Shown: positions 8,685 to 17,173 of the stretch, piece by piece
Position numbering within the stretch: position 1 is the first letter of the stretch
How the letters are laid out: each line of letters opens with the position of its first letter
DNA from: Candidatus Bilophila faecipullorum
GTDB taxonomy: Bacteria; Desulfobacterota; Desulfovibrionia; Desulfovibrionales; Desulfovibrionaceae
Direction: 5' to 3'
NCBI GenBank assembly: GCA_944326695.1
Contig: CALVEZ010000027.1
Span: 1-46,442 of the forward strand
DNA: 46,442 bases
Position numbers and translations under genes: made by a program
The notes under the pieces: model-generated
The model's database searches: none
Told to the model about the DNA's origin: nothing
Seen by the model: the letters and a program-made list of their open reading frames with translations, nothing else

Positions 8685-9065
8685 ATGATGACTGATCCTA
8701 TTGCAGATATGCTGACGCGTATCCGCAACGCGCACTTGGCCCTGCACAAGGAAGTGAGTGTGCCGAGCTCGAAGATGAAGGAAGCCATTGCTGCCATCCT
8801 CAAGCAGGAAGGGTACGTCGATGACGTAACCGTGGAAGACCGCAACATCAACATCCAGCTGAAGTACTTCAAGGGCAAACCCGCCATTGAAGGTCTGAAG
8901 CGGATGAGCAAGCCCGGTCGCCGGGTGTATGTGGGCGCCCACGAAATTCCCCGCGTGCAGAACGGCCTTGGCATCTGCATCCTGTCCACTTCGCACGGGG
9001 TGCTCGCTGGCAATCAGGCTCACCAGATGAAGGTGGGCGGCGAACTTTTGTGTGAAATCTGGTAG
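8685..9065 (+). CDS. rpsH: 30S ribosomal protein S8
   Basis: 126 residues. S8 binds the central domain of 16S rRNA and, in E. coli, represses the spc operon by binding within the rplE m[16 protein letters not shown] at the start and STSHGVL plus [10 protein letters not shown] at the end are family motifs. Two adjacent ATG codons exist; the first has AAGGAG at eight nt and is preferred over the second at 11 nt. Confidence 0.97.
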   Translation: MMTDPIADMLTRIRNAHLALHKEVSVPSSKMKEAIAAILKQEGYVDDVTVEDRNINIQLKYFKGKPAIEGLKRMSKPGRRVYVGAHEIPRVQNGLGICILSTSHGVLAGNQAHQMKVGGELLCEIW

Positions 9066-9076
9066 GCGGGTGTAGC

Positions 9077-9619
9077 ATGTCAAGAATCGGAAAACTGCCC
9101 ATCGCCATCCCCTCGGGCGTCGAGGTGAAGGTCGGGGCTGATGTCGTTGAAGTGAAGGGGGCGAAGGCTGCGCTCACCACCCCGGTGTGCGACCTTCTTT
9201 CCTACGAAGTGGCTGACGGTCACGTCACCCTGACCCGCAAGGTCGAAACGCGCGAATCCCGCGCGCAGCACGGCCTGCGCCGCACGCTGCTCGCCAACTG
9301 CATCGAGGGCGTTACGAAGGGCTTCTCCAAGACCCTCGAAGTCATCGGCGTGGGCTATCGCGTGGCCGTAAAGGGTAATGTGATCGAACTTCAGGTGGGT
9401 TTCTCCCACCCCGTTCTCGTGGAACTGCCTGCTGGACTCTCCGCGAAGGTCGAAGGTCAGAAGCTCACCATCATGGGCGCTGACAAGGTCCTCGTGGGTG
9501 AAATGGCCGCCCGCATTCGCCGCATCCGCAAGCCCGAACCCTATAAGGGCAAGGGTATCAAGTACGAAACCGAAACCATCCTTCGCAAGGCCGGCAAGTC
9601 CGGCGGCAAGGGTAAATAA
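9077..9619 (+). CDS. rplF: 50S ribosomal protein L6
   Basis: 180 residues. L6 lies near the sarcin-ricin loop and helps bind elongation factors. The N terminus SRIGKLPIAIPSGVEV and the C-terminal signature PEPYKGKGIKYETE are intact. It follows rpsH by 11 nt and precedes rplR by 12 nt in the canonical order. Confidence 0.97.
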   Translation: MSRIGKLPIAIPSGVEVKVGADVVEVKGAKAALTTPVCDLLSYEVADGHVTLTRKVETRESRAQHGLRRTLLANCIEGVTKGFSKTLEVIGVGYRVAVKGNVIELQVGFSHPVLVELPAGLSAKVEGQKLTIMGADKVLVGEMAARIRRIRKPEPYKGKGIKYETETILRKAGKSGGKGK

Positions 9620-9631
9620 TCGGGGCGCGCT

Positions 9632-9994
9632 ATGAGCACTATGACCAAAAATGAAGCCAGACAGCGCAGGAAGATTCGCATCCGCAAAAAGATTTCCGGC
9701 ACGGCCGAACGGCCCCGCCTGGTGATCTTCCGCTCCAACCTGCACATGTACGCGCAGGTTGTCGACGACCTCGCCGGCGTTACGCTTGCCGCCACCTCCA
9801 CGCTTGCCCTTTCCAAGGGCGGCGAAAAGGTCGCCTGCAACAAGGCCGGCGCCGAGGCGGTGGGCAAGGAAATCGCCCGTCTGGCCAAGGAGAAGAGCAT
9901 CGAGAAGGTGGTCTTCGACCGTAACGGATATCTCTACCACGGCAAAATCAAGGCCGTGGCCGATGGCGCCCGCGAAGGCGGCCTCGAGTTCTAA
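9632..9994 (+). CDS. rplR: 50S ribosomal protein L18
   Basis: 120 residues. L18 binds 5S rRNA together with L5. A basic N terminus ([20 protein letters not shown]) is followed by [17 protein letters not shown] and, near the end, [22 protein letters not shown] second ATG three codons downstream is possible; the first is placed better relative to GGGGCG. Neighbours are in standard order. Confidence 0.96.
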   Translation: MSTMTKNEARQRRKIRIRKKISGTAERPRLVIFRSNLHMYAQVVDDLAGVTLAATSTLALSKGGEKVACNKAGAEAVGKEIARLAKEKSIEKVVFDRNGYLYHGKIKAVADGAREGGLEF

Positions 9995-10015
9995 CCCGGA
10001 GAGGATACCACTGTC

Positions 10016-10507
10016 ATGGAACAGAATGAACTGGGTTTCATCGAGAAGATCGTCTCCCTGAACCGGGTTGCCAAAGTCGTGAAAGGCGGTCGCCGCTTCA
10101 GCTTCAGCGCCCTCATGGTCGTTGGCGACGGCAAGGGAAACGTAGGTTTTGGCCTCGGCAAGGCTCAGGAAGTGCCTGAAGCCCTGCGCAAGGCTACGGA
10201 ACATGCCCGCAAGAACATGGTGAAGGTGCCCCTCGTCGAAGGGACTCTCCCCTATGAAATCCTCGGCGAATTCGGCGCTGGCCGCGTCATGTTGAAGCCC
10301 GCTTCCCGCGGTACCGGCATCATCGCCGGCGGCGCCGTGCGCGCGGTCATGGAAGCGGCCGGGGTAAACGATGTGCTCGCCAAGGCCATCGGGACCAACA
10401 ACCCCCACAACGTGCTGCGCGCCACCATGGCCGGCCTCGCCGCCCTGCGCAGCGCCGATGCCGTGAGCGAAATCCGCGGCATGAAACTGGAAGCCCCGAG
10501 GAAGTAA
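10016..10507 (+). CDS. rpsE: 30S ribosomal protein S5
   Basis: 163 residues. S5 shapes the decoding centre and the mRNA entry helicase; its mutations affect fidelity and spectinomycin binding. The loop [19 protein letters not shown] and [20 protein letters not shown] are intact, and [17 protein letters not shown] is the C-terminal-domain signature. GGAGAGGAT lies before the ATG. rpmD begins five nt after its stop. Confidence 0.97.
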   Translation: MEQNELGFIEKIVSLNRVAKVVKGGRRFSFSALMVVGDGKGNVGFGLGKAQEVPEALRKATEHARKNMVKVPLVEGTLPYEILGEFGAGRVMLKPASRGTGIIAGGAVRAVMEAAGVNDVLAKAIGTNNPHNVLRATMAGLAALRSADAVSEIRGMKLEAPRK

Positions 10508-10512
10508 GCGCC

Positions 10513-10695
10513 ATGTCCGAAATCACGATTAAAGTCGTTAAAAGCCGCATCGGTTGCACGCCCCACCAGAAGAAGGTTCTGGACGCGCTCGGGCTGCGCC
10601 GCCGCGAAATGGTGAAGACCTTTCCGGATAACCCTGCCGTCCGCGGCATGATCGCCAAGGTGTCCCACCTGGTTGTTGAGGTTACCAAAGCATGA
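10513..10695 (+). CDS. rpmD: 50S ribosomal protein L30
   Basis: 60 residues, typical. ITIKVVKSRIGCTPHQKKVL and LGLRRREMVKTFPDNPAVRG are characteristic of bacterial L30, a single-domain large-subunit protein. Its last four bases overlap the rplO start (ATGA), so rplO translation is coupled to it. Confidence 0.95.
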   Translation: MSEITIKVVKSRIGCTPHQKKVLDALGLRRREMVKTFPDNPAVRGMIAKVSHLVVEVTKA

Positions 10696-11147
10696 ATCTG
10701 AACGAACTCTATCCCTTCGCGGAAGAGCGCAAGTCCCGCAAACGCGTGGGCCGCGGCTCCGGTTCCGGTCTGGGATGTACGTCCGGCAAGGGTAACAAGG
10801 GTCAGAACGCCCGCTCCGGCGGCGGTGTCCGCCCCGGCTTTGAAGGCGGCCAGATGCCCCTTCAGCGCCGCCTGCCCAAGCGCGGCTTCAAGAACTATCC
10901 CTTCAAGGCCGAATACGAGGTGATCAACCTTGCTCGTCTCGTGGCCGCCTTCGAAGGCAAGAACGACATCTCCCTTGAAGACATCTATGATCGCGGTCTG
11001 TGCACCCGCAACGCCTCGGTGAAAATCCTCGGCGAAGGCGACGTGGCCGCCGCCATCAAGGTGGAAGCCCACAAGTTCAGCCAGTCCGCCGCGGACAAAA
11101 TCCGCGCGGCCGGCGGTGAAGTCAAAGAACTGGAAGTGGAAGGGTAG
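10692..11147 (+). CDS. rplO: 50S ribosomal protein L15
   Basis: 151 residues. L15 is a late-assembly large-subunit protein with a flexible Gly/Arg-rich N terminus, here GRGSGSGLGCTSGKGNKGQ, followed by RPGFEGGQMPLQRRLPKRGF. The C-terminal domain ends in KEVE-like acidic residues. The four-base ATGA overlap with rpmD and the seven-nt gap to secY show tight packing. Confidence 0.96.
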   Translation: MNLNELYPFAEERKSRKRVGRGSGSGLGCTSGKGNKGQNARSGGGVRPGFEGGQMPLQRRLPKRGFKNYPFKAEYEVINLARLVAAFEGKNDISLEDIYDRGLCTRNASVKILGEGDVAAAIKVEAHKFSQSAADKIRAAGGEVKELEVEG

Positions 11148-11154
11148 GTGACTC

Positions 11155-12468
11155 GTGGCTCTTGGTGGTGCGGATAACCTTGCCCGTTCGCCTGAACTGC
11201 GTACAAAGCTGCTCTGGACGCTGGGCCTGCTCTGCGCGTACCGGATCGGGGTGCATATCCCGGTTCCGGGCGTCGACGGGGCGGCCCTCGCCCACTTCTT
11301 TGAAAGCGTGGCGGGCACCCTGTTTGGTCTGTTCGACATGTTTTCCGGCGGCGGCCTGCGGAACGTTTCCGTTTTCGCCCTCGGGATCATGCCTTACATT
11401 TCGGCCTCAATCATCCTTCAACTCCTGCAGGTGGTCAGTCCCGAACTGAAGCGCATGGCCAAGGAAGAGGGTGCGGCGGGTCGCCGTAAAATCACCCAGT
11501 ACACGCGCTACGCCACCGTTCTCATTACCGTCATTCAGGGCTTCGGCATCGCCGTGGGCCTTGAAACCATGTACAGCCCCGGCGGGGCGGCCGTGGTGAT
11601 CGAGCCCGGCTGGACCTTCCGGCTGATGACCATGCTCACCCTGACTGCGGGCACCGTGCTCATCATGTGGCTCGGCGAGCAGATCACGGAGAAGGGCATC
11701 GGCAACGGCATTTCGCTGATCATCTTCTCGGGCATCGTCGTGGGCATCCCGGGCGCCATCGTCAAGTCCCTCCAGCTCATCAAGCTCGGGGACATGAGCC
11801 TCTTTATCGCCCTTGCCCTCGTGCTGCTCATGCTGGTCGTGCTCGTCGGCGTCGTCTTCGTGGAGCGCGCCCAGCGGCGTATCCCGATCCAGTACGCCAA
11901 GCGTCAGGTCGGCCGGAAGATGTACGGCGGCCAGTCCACGCACCTGCCGTTGCGCGTGAACACGGCCGGGGTTATCCCGCCCATCTTCGCGTCGAGCTTG
12001 CTGCTCTTCCCGGCGACGATGGCCAACTTCGACATCGCGGATTGGCTCAAGACGGCCGCCTCGTGGTTCACGCCGTCCTCCATTTTGTATAACGTTGTAT
12101 TCGTCGCCCTGATTTTCTTCTTCTGCTTCTTTTACACGGCCATCATTTTTGATCCGAAGGACGTGGCCGAGAACCTGAAGAAGGCCGGCGGCTTCATCCC
12201 GGGCATCCGTCCCGGCGAGAAGACGCAGGAATACCTCGACGGCGTCCTTTCCCGCCTGACCCTCTGGGGCGGCGTGTATATCTCGGTGATTTCAGTGCTT
12301 CCCATGCTCCTCATCGCGGAGTTCAACGTGCCGTTCTACTTCGGCGGCACCAGCATCCTCATCCTTGTGGGTGTGGCGATGGACTTCATGTCGCAGATCG
12401 AGTCGGCTCTCATCTCGCGGCAGTATGAAGGGCTGATGGGCAAGACCCGTTTGAAGGGGCGGAGCTGA
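11155..12468 (+). CDS. secY: Protein translocase subunit SecY
   Basis: 437 residues with a GTG start. SecY is the channel of the Sec translocon in the inner membrane, working with SecE/SecG and SecA or the ribosome. Ten hydrophobic segments are evident; the lateral-gate and cytosolic-loop motifs GIMPYISASIILQLL and EKGIGNGISLIIF are intact, and RFS-type conserved residues occur near VPFYFGGTSILILVGVAMD. Placement after rplO is universal in bacteria. map follows two nt after the stop rather than adk. Confidence 0.97.
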   Translation: MALGGADNLARSPELRTKLLWTLGLLCAYRIGVHIPVPGVDGAALAHFFESVAGTLFGLFDMFSGGGLRNVSVFALGIMPYISASIILQLLQVVSPELKRMAKEEGAAGRRKITQYTRYATVLITVIQGFGIAVGLETMYSPGGAAVVIEPGWTFRLMTMLTLTAGTVLIMWLGEQITEKGIGNGISLIIFSGIVVGIPGAIVKSLQLIKLGDMSLFIALALVLLMLVVLVGVVFVERAQRRIPIQYAKRQVGRKMYGGQSTHLPLRVNTAGVIPPIFASSLLLFPATMANFDIADWLKTAASWFTPSSILYNVVFVALIFFFCFFYTAIIFDPKDVAENLKKAGGFIPGIRPGEKTQEYLDGVLSRLTLWGGVYISVISVLPMLLIAEFNVPFYFGGTSILILVGVAMDFMSQIESALISRQYEGLMGKTRLKGRS

Positions 12469-12470
12469 TC

Positions 12471-13238
12471 GTGAAGAAGTACCGCGGCGTTTTCCTCAAG
12501 AACGAGAGGGAAATAGGCCTTCTGCGCGAAGCGAATAGAATGGTCGCGCTGATTCTGGACGAGTTGGGCAGGCAGGTTCGCCCCGGCCTCCCGACCATGC
12601 ACTTTGAAGAGATCGTCCAGAAGATGTGTCGCGAATTCAAGGTGAAGCCCGCGTTCCAGGGCATGTACGGCTTTCCGTACGGCCTGTGCTGCTCGGTGAA
12701 TGACGTCATCGTGCACGGCTTCCCTTCCGAAGACGTTATCCTCAAGGAAGGCGACATCGTTAGCTTTGACGTGGGGACCGTCTACGAAGGGTTTTATGGC
12801 GACGCGGCCCGTACCTTCGCCGTGGGGGAGGTTTCCCCCGAGGCGGCCCGCCTTTTGCGGGTGACGGAAGAAAGTCTCGCTCTGGCCGTGGCCGAAGCGA
12901 GACCCGGTAATGAACTCAATGACATCGCTGGCGCTGTGCAAAAACACGCCGAAGGTGCCGGGTTCCATGTGGTGAGGCGTTTTGTTGGGCACGGGATCGG
13001 TTCGACGTTGCACGAAAAGCCCGAAGTCCCCAACTACGTCGTGACCACGAAACCGGCTTTGCCGCTCAAGACCGGCATGGTGCTGTGTATTGAGCCCATG
13101 ATCACGGTGGGAACACCGGAAGTGGAGATTCTGGACGACAAATGGTCGGCCGTGACCCGAGACCGGAGTCTCGCCGCCCATTTCGAGCATTGCGTGGCTA
13201 TCCTTCCCGGTGGACCCCAGATACTGGACCTGCCCTGA
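12471..13238 (+). CDS. map: Methionine aminopeptidase, type I
   Basis: 255 residues, GTG start. It removes the initiator Met from nascent proteins. The five metal ligands are visible: two Asp in FDVGTVYEGFYGDAARTF, His in VGHGIGSTLHEKPEVPNY, and Glu residues in CIEPMITVG and HCVAILPGG. There is no N-terminal zinc extension (type Ia). It is directly coupled to secY. In many bacteria adk sits between secY and map and infA follows map; neither is present here. Confidence 0.96.
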   Translation: MKKYRGVFLKNEREIGLLREANRMVALILDELGRQVRPGLPTMHFEEIVQKMCREFKVKPAFQGMYGFPYGLCCSVNDVIVHGFPSEDVILKEGDIVSFDVGTVYEGFYGDAARTFAVGEVSPEAARLLRVTEESLALAVAEARPGNELNDIAGAVQKHAEGAGFHVVRRFVGHGIGSTLHEKPEVPNYVVTTKPALPLKTGMVLCIEPMITVGTPEVEILDDKWSAVTRDRSLAAHFEHCVAILPGGPQILDLP

Positions 13239-13256
13239 AGAAAAGCGCGCCTTGCA

Positions 13257-13285
13257 TTGACAGTATGAAAAAAAAGAGCTAAGGC
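13257..13285 (+). promoter_or_regulatory. Possible internal promoter before rpmJ
   Basis: A consensus TTGACA is followed at exactly 17 nt by TAAGGC, a weak -10. It lies in the 102-nt gap between map and rpmJ, the largest break in the spc region, and could add expression of the rpmJ-rpsM-rpoA part. Confidence 0.35.
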
Positions 13286-13340
13286 TTCCTGTTCCGGCGG
13301 TGATTTGTGCTGCCGAGGAAACCTTGTGGAGAGACTTGTC

Positions 13341-13454
13341 ATGAAAGTCAGGCCATCCGTAAAAAAGATTTGCCCCAAGTGCAAAGTCATCCGGCGTAAG
13401 GGCGTACTCAGGGTTATCTGCGAAAATCCCCGGCACAAGCAGCGCCAGGGCTAG
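13341..13454 (+). CDS. rpmJ: 50S ribosomal protein L36, zinc-binding type
   Basis: 37 residues, the smallest gene of the cluster. [19 protein letters not shown], then [17 protein letters not shown], with ligands Cys11, Cys14, Cys27 and His32 of the zinc-containing (C+) form. GGAGAG lies seven nt before the ATG. Its location just before rpsM is canonical. Confidence 0.96.
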
Positions 13455-13471
13455 CCTTCAGGAGAAAGACT

Positions 13472-13840
13472 GTGGCCAGAATTGCTGGTGTTGACCTGCC
13501 CAGAGGCAAGCGCGCGGACATCGCGTTGACTTACATCTACGGCATCGGCCGTGTAACGGCTCTGAAAATTCTTGACGCCTCGGGCGTCAACTGGACTCGC
13601 GGCATCGACGACCTCACCGCTGAAGAACTGAACGAAGTCCGCAAGGAACTCGAACAGAACTACAAGGTGGAAGGCGATCTGCGCCGCGAAATTTCGATGA
13701 ACATCAAGCGTCTCATGGACATCGGTTGCTACCGTGGCCTGCGTCACCGTAAGGGCCTTCCCGTTCATGGGCAGCGTACCCACACCAACGCCCGTACCCG
13801 CAAGGGGCCCCGCCGCGGTGCTGTAGGTAAGAAGAAGTAA
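13472..13840 (+). CDS. rpsM: 30S ribosomal protein S13
   Basis: 122 residues, GTG start after AGGAGAAAG. S13 lies in the head, contacts L5 and the P-site t[23 protein letters not shown] at the start and [20 protein letters not shown] plus TRKGPRRG at the end are classic. It opens the alpha-type part (rpsM-rpsK-rpsD-rpoA-rplQ). Confidence 0.97.
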   Translation: MARIAGVDLPRGKRADIALTYIYGIGRVTALKILDASGVNWTRGIDDLTAEELNEVRKELEQNYKVEGDLRREISMNIKRLMDIGCYRGLRHRKGLPVHGQRTHTNARTRKGPRRGAVGKKK

Positions 13841-13934
13841 GGAACCTTCCGGCACGACCAGTCCCGCCTCGGCGCGCTGATCGTGCGAAACGTTCACTGA
13901 TACGACCGGATACGCCCGGTTACGGAAGCAAATC

Positions 13935-14324
13935 ATGGCTAGACCAAAACGCGCTACCAAGAAAAGAGAAAAGAAGAACGTGCCGCTGGGTATGGCTCAT
14001 ATCCAGGCTTCGTTCAACAATACCATCATCACTTTTACCGATACTCGCGGTAATACCGTGAGCTGGGCGAGCGCCGGACAGAGCGGGTTCAAGGGTTCCC
14101 GCAAGTCCACGCCCTTTGCCGCGCAGGTCGCCGCCGAACAGGCCGCCCGCAAGGCTCAGGACAACGGCATGCGCACTGTGGGCATCTACGTGAAGGGCCC
14201 CGGTTCCGGGCGTGAGGCCGCCATGCGCGCCATCAACGCCGCCGGTTTCAAGGTCGCCTTCATCCGTGACGTCACCCCCATCCCCCACAACGGCTGCCGC
14301 CCGCCCAAACGGCGTCGCGTCTAG
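13935..14324 (+). CDS. rpsK: 30S ribosomal protein S11
   Basis: 129 residues. S11 forms part of the platform near the E site. [20 protein letters not shown] and [20 protein letters not shown] are diagnostic, with the C-terminal [15 protein letters not shown] conserved. A 94-nt gap separates it from rpsM, larger than most spacings here but without a clear terminator. Confidence 0.97.
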   Translation: MARPKRATKKREKKNVPLGMAHIQASFNNTIITFTDTRGNTVSWASAGQSGFKGSRKSTPFAAQVAAEQAARKAQDNGMRTVGIYVKGPGSGREAAMRAINAAGFKVAFIRDVTPIPHNGCRPPKRRRV

Positions 14325-14348
14325 TCGCGCTCACAGGAGGAAACCGCC

Positions 14349-14975
14349 TTGGCCAAATATAATGATGCCAAATGTCGTTTGTGCCGCCGTGAAGGGACGA
14401 AGCTCTTGTTGAAGGGCGACCGTTGCTTCACCGACAAGTGCGCCTTTGACCGCCGCCCCTACGCGCCCGGTCAGCATGGTCGCGCCCGTAAAAAACTGAG
14501 CGACTACGCCGTTCAGCTTCGCGAAAAGCAGAAGGTCCGCCGCGTATACGGCGTTCTGGAAAAGCAGTTCCACGGTTACTTCGTCCGCGCCGATATGGCG
14601 AAGGGCGTTACCGGTACCAATCTGCTCGCTTTCCTCGAACGCCGTCTGGACAACGTCGTCTACCGCCTCGGCTTCGCCAATTCCCGGGTTCAGGCCCGTC
14701 AGCTGGTGCGCCACGGCGTCTTCACACTGAACGGCCATAAGGTCACCATTCCTTCCCTTCAGGTGAAGGTCGGCGACAGCGTCGAAGTTCCCGAAAAGAG
14801 CCGGACCATCCCGGTTCTCGCCGAAGCTCAGGAAGCCGTGGCCCGTCGCGGCTGCCCCTCCTGGCTGGAAGTGGACGCTCCCAATTTCAAGGGTATTGTG
14901 AAAGCACTGCCGCAGCGCGACGACATTCAGTTCCCCATCAACGAGCACCTCATCGTCGAGCTCTACTCCAAATAA
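14349..14975 (+). CDS. rpsD: 30S ribosomal protein S4, zinc-binding type
   Basis: 208 residues with a TTG start, well supported by AGGAGG eight nt upstream. S4 nucleates 30S assembly and, in E. coli, represses the alpha operon. The N terminus holds Cys9, Cys12, Cys26 and Cys31, the zinc-binding form. The S4 RNA-binding domain is seen in [19 protein letters not shown] through [16 protein letters not shown] rare start codon in a highly expressed gene may tune its output. Confidence 0.97.
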   Translation: MAKYNDAKCRLCRREGTKLLLKGDRCFTDKCAFDRRPYAPGQHGRARKKLSDYAVQLREKQKVRRVYGVLEKQFHGYFVRADMAKGVTGTNLLAFLERRLDNVVYRLGFANSRVQARQLVRHGVFTLNGHKVTIPSLQVKVGDSVEVPEKSRTIPVLAEAQEAVARRGCPSWLEVDAPNFKGIVKALPQRDDIQFPINEHLIVELYSK

Positions 14976-14987
14976 GCGGGGCCCTAC

Positions 14988-16031
14988 ATGCTCTTCAGAC
15001 AAGGCAACAGGCTTATCAATTCGCGCAACTGGGCCAAACTCGTTCGGCCGGAACAGATTGTGTGCGACAGCGATCCCAACGACGCCATGTACGGGAAGTT
15101 CACCTACGAACCTCTCGAACGTGGCTATGGGGTCACCATCGGCAATGCCTTGCGTCGGGTACTGCTTTCGTCCCTTCAGGGCGCAGCCTTTGTGGCTGTG
15201 AAGATCTCCGGCGTGCAGCATGAGTTTACCACCATCCCCGGAGTGCTGGAAGATATTACGGATGTGATCCTCAATATCAAACAGGTTCGTCTGGGAATGA
15301 CGACTGACGAGCCCCAGCATCTGACGCTTTCCGTGTCGAAGAAAGGCCCGGTGACAGCCGCGGATATCATGACCAACGCCAATGTGGAAGTCTTGAACCC
15401 GGAACTGCACATCGCGACCCTTACCGAAGACATGGAACTGAACATGGAGTTCGAGGTCCGCATGGGCAAGGGCTACGTGCCCGCTGATATGCACGAAGGT
15501 CTTCCGGACACGATCGGGCTTATCAAGCTGGACGCAAGCTTCTCTCCCGTGCGTAAGGTGGCGTATACCGTGGAACAGGCCCGCGTGGGCCAGATGACCA
15601 ACTATGACAAGCTGATTCTTGAAGTATGGACGGACGGCTCGGTGCTTCCCGAAGACGCCATCGCCTACAGCGCCAAGATCATCAAGGATCAGATTTCGGT
15701 CTTCATCAGCTTTGATGAGCGCATCTCCGGCGAAAGCGGAGGCGAAGGCGGCGGCAGCGCCGACATCAACGACAACCTGTTCAAGGGTATCGATGAGCTT
15801 GAGCTGTCCGTCCGGGCGACCAACTGCCTGCGCAGCGCCAACATCGCCACTGTGGGCGAGCTGGTGCAGCGGCCCGAGGCCGAAATGCTGAAAACGAAGA
15901 ACTTCGGCAAGAAGTCCCTCGACGAGATCAAGGCCGTGCTGCAGAGCATGGGGCTCGATTTCGGCATGAAGGTCGACAACTTCGAGAAGAAATATCAGGA
16001 ATGGAAGAGGAAACAGCACCATGAGGCATAG
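14988..16031 (+). CDS. rpoA: DNA-directed RNA polymerase alpha subunit
   Basis: 347 residues. Alpha dimerises to nucleate RNA polymerase; the C-terminal domain binds UP elements and activators. The N-terminal domain contains [20 protein letters not shown] and [20 protein letters not shown]; the C-terminal domain contains [17 protein letters not shown] and [15 protein letters not shown]. An acidic Gly/Ser-rich linker ([11 protein letters not shown]) joins them. The 3' end overlaps rplQ by 11 nt. The tail is slightly long and Lys/His-rich. Confidence 0.97.
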   Translation: MLFRQGNRLINSRNWAKLVRPEQIVCDSDPNDAMYGKFTYEPLERGYGVTIGNALRRVLLSSLQGAAFVAVKISGVQHEFTTIPGVLEDITDVILNIKQVRLGMTTDEPQHLTLSVSKKGPVTAADIMTNANVEVLNPELHIATLTEDMELNMEFEVRMGKGYVPADMHEGLPDTIGLIKLDASFSPVRKVAYTVEQARVGQMTNYDKLILEVWTDGSVLPEDAIAYSAKIIKDQISVFISFDERISGESGGEGGGSADINDNLFKGIDELELSVRATNCLRSANIATVGELVQRPEAEMLKTKNFGKKSLDEIKAVLQSMGLDFGMKVDNFEKKYQEWKRKQHHEA

Positions 16032-16410
16032 CAATTCCGGCAAGAAGCTCGGCAGAACGCCTTCGCATCGTAAGGCTTTGTTCCGCAACATGGCCAGCGC
16101 GATGATTACCTACGGCAAAATCCGTACTACGGAAGTGAAGGCCAAAGAACTGCGCCGGGTGGTGGAACCTCTGATCACCCTGGCTCTGCGCAACGACCTG
16201 CATTCCCGCCGTCTGGCCTATGAAACCCTGAACGACCACAAGCTCGTGCAGCGTCTCTTCGACGTGGTCGCTCCCCTGTTCGCCGGCGTGCCCGGCGGCT
16301 ACACCCGGATCACCAAGCTGGCGCTTCCCCGCAAGGGCGACTGCGCTCCCATGGCGATCCTCGAATTCACCCGCCAGCCCGAAACGGCTGCTCCGGCTGA
16401 AAACGCCTAA
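16021..16410 (+). CDS. rplQ: 50S ribosomal protein L17
   Basis: 129 residues, last gene of the cluster. [20 protein letters not shown] and [22 protein letters not shown] are the family signature; the tail ends in an Ala/Glu-rich stretch. Its ATG lies inside the end of rpoA, giving an 11-nt overlap. Strong hairpins follow within 150 nt of the stop. Confidence 0.97.
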   Translation: MRHSNSGKKLGRTPSHRKALFRNMASAMITYGKIRTTEVKAKELRRVVEPLITLALRNDLHSRRLAYETLNDHKLVQRLFDVVAPLFAGVPGGYTRITKLALPRKGDCAPMAILEFTRQPETAAPAENA

Positions 16411-16481
16411 GTCCGGTTCACGCCCGGCTTCCGCCTCGGCGGAAACGTTTGACTGATTCCCCTGTCCGCAGGTAGGAATAG

Positions 16482-16511
16482 GAAAGGTCGTCTGATTTCA
16501 GGCGGCCTTTC
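16482..16511 (+). terminator. Hairpin terminator of the ribosomal protein cluster
   Basis: GAAAGGTCGTCTGA pairs with TCAGGCGGCCTTTC over 14 positions (12 Watson-Crick, 2 G-U). The following sequence is only moderately T-rich, so it may act together with the larger hairpin immediately downstream. A smaller stem (TTCCGCC/GGCGGAA) sits at 16429-16444. Confidence 0.6.
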
Positions 16512-16534
16512 GTGGTTGTGAGGAGCGCGGAAAA

Positions 16535-16610
16535 CCGGGGGAGGGCCCTTTCTGAAGAAAGGCCCCTCCCCCGGACCCCCTCCCCCAAAGACTTTCGACG
16601 TTATCGAATC
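16535..16610 (+). repeat. C-rich 3'-end repeat (family 1) after rplQ
   Basis: A 40-nt hairpin (16535-16574) pairs 18 of 20 positions around a TTTCT-GA-AGAAA-like tip, then GGACCCCCTCCCCCAAAGAC and TTTCGAC follow. The hairpin-then-C-tract order is the same as in the copies after copA, lysA and the CBS gene, and it points in the direction of the upstream operon. Confidence 0.7.
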
Positions 16611-16660
16611 CCTCTTTGCAGATTTCCCGGACTTCGCAGGGCCGCCCTGTGAGAGGGACT

Positions 16661-16797
16661 AGAGCGGATGAACGTTGGCTTTTTATAAAAGTCAACGTTG
16701 GCATTCTGCCCAAAAACGTCATTTTGGGCAGAGCCTACGCCATGTTGTGGCAGGCCACCTGAGTGTGGTTAGAGCAGTTTCAAAATGAAACGGCTCT
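16661..16797 (+). repeat. Three-hairpin intergenic element (family 2), copy A
   Basis: Bounded by AGAGC at the left and GCTCT at the right. Hairpin 1 (16671-16699) has 13 pairs, hairpin 2 (16706-16731) has 10 pairs around ACGTCA, and hairpin 3 (16771-16797) pairs AGAGCAGTTTC with GAAACGGCTCT. Copy B at 24128-24261 has the same order, the same GCATTC/ACATTC joint before hairpin 2 and a near-identical 38-39 nt spacer before hairpin 3, but different stem sequences. I do not recognise the family. Confidence 0.6.
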
Positions 16798-16846
16798 GGA
16801 TTGTCTTTGCCCGTGGTTGTGGAGGGTATGCCGCCGGTGGGGAGGG

Positions 16847-16884
16847 TCTTCTTCTTCTTCTTCTTCTTCTTCTTCTTCTTCTTC
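16847..16884 (+). repeat. TTC/TCT trinucleotide microsatellite, about 12.7 copies
   Basis: 38 nt of uninterrupted TCT repeat. It lies about 220 nt before the likely cstA promoter and inside no credible gene; the two overlapping frames read as poly-Ser or poly-Leu and have no good ribosome binding site. Copy number could vary by slippage. Confidence 0.9.
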
Positions 16885-16993
16885 GGTTGTTGCTGCGATG
16901 GCGGTTGTGGTCAGTAGCTTCGATCCCTCTGCGGAAAGTGAAGCCAAGAATCCAGTCCGTCAGCCGAGCCCTTATGCGATATTGAAATTCTAA

Positions 16994-17034
16994 AGAGAAA
17001 AAGCGAAGGATTCCAAGGCGTCCTTTTTCTTTTT
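16994..17034 (+). other. Weak hairpin with T-rich tail
   Basis: AAGGA pairs with TCCTT, extendable through flanking GAAAAAG/CTTTTTC with a bulge, and is followed by TTTTT. It may end transcripts from the ribosomal cluster or antisense-free spacer before the cstA promoter. Support is limited to the local pairing. Confidence 0.3.
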
Positions 17035-17066
17035 GATTCCTGTTAGCAAAAAATGCGCTTCCTCCC

Positions 17067-17096
17067 TTGACTCATCCTTTGGGGTGGGATTAGAGT
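17067..17096 (+). promoter_or_regulatory. Candidate promoter of the CstA-family gene
   Basis: TTGACT is followed at 18 nt by TAGAGT (four of six -10 matches). It predicts a start about 70 nt before the ATG. Confidence 0.4.
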
Positions 17097-17173
17097 TCGA
17101 CCAAAGAGGAACAAGCTTTTTCCGTTACCGAATGGCTTGTCTCTGTTGGAGAACTTTTTAGGGGGAAAAACGT

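Noticed and set aside
14331..16091. 586-codon open frame on the minus strand opposite rpsD and rpoA
   Set aside because: High-GC shadow of genes with unmistakable family motifs on the plus strand.
16763..16993. Short plus-strand frames reading the TTC repeat as poly-Ser or poly-Leu
   Set aside because: No ribosome binding site, no conserved flanks, and the low-complexity core is explained by the microsatellite.
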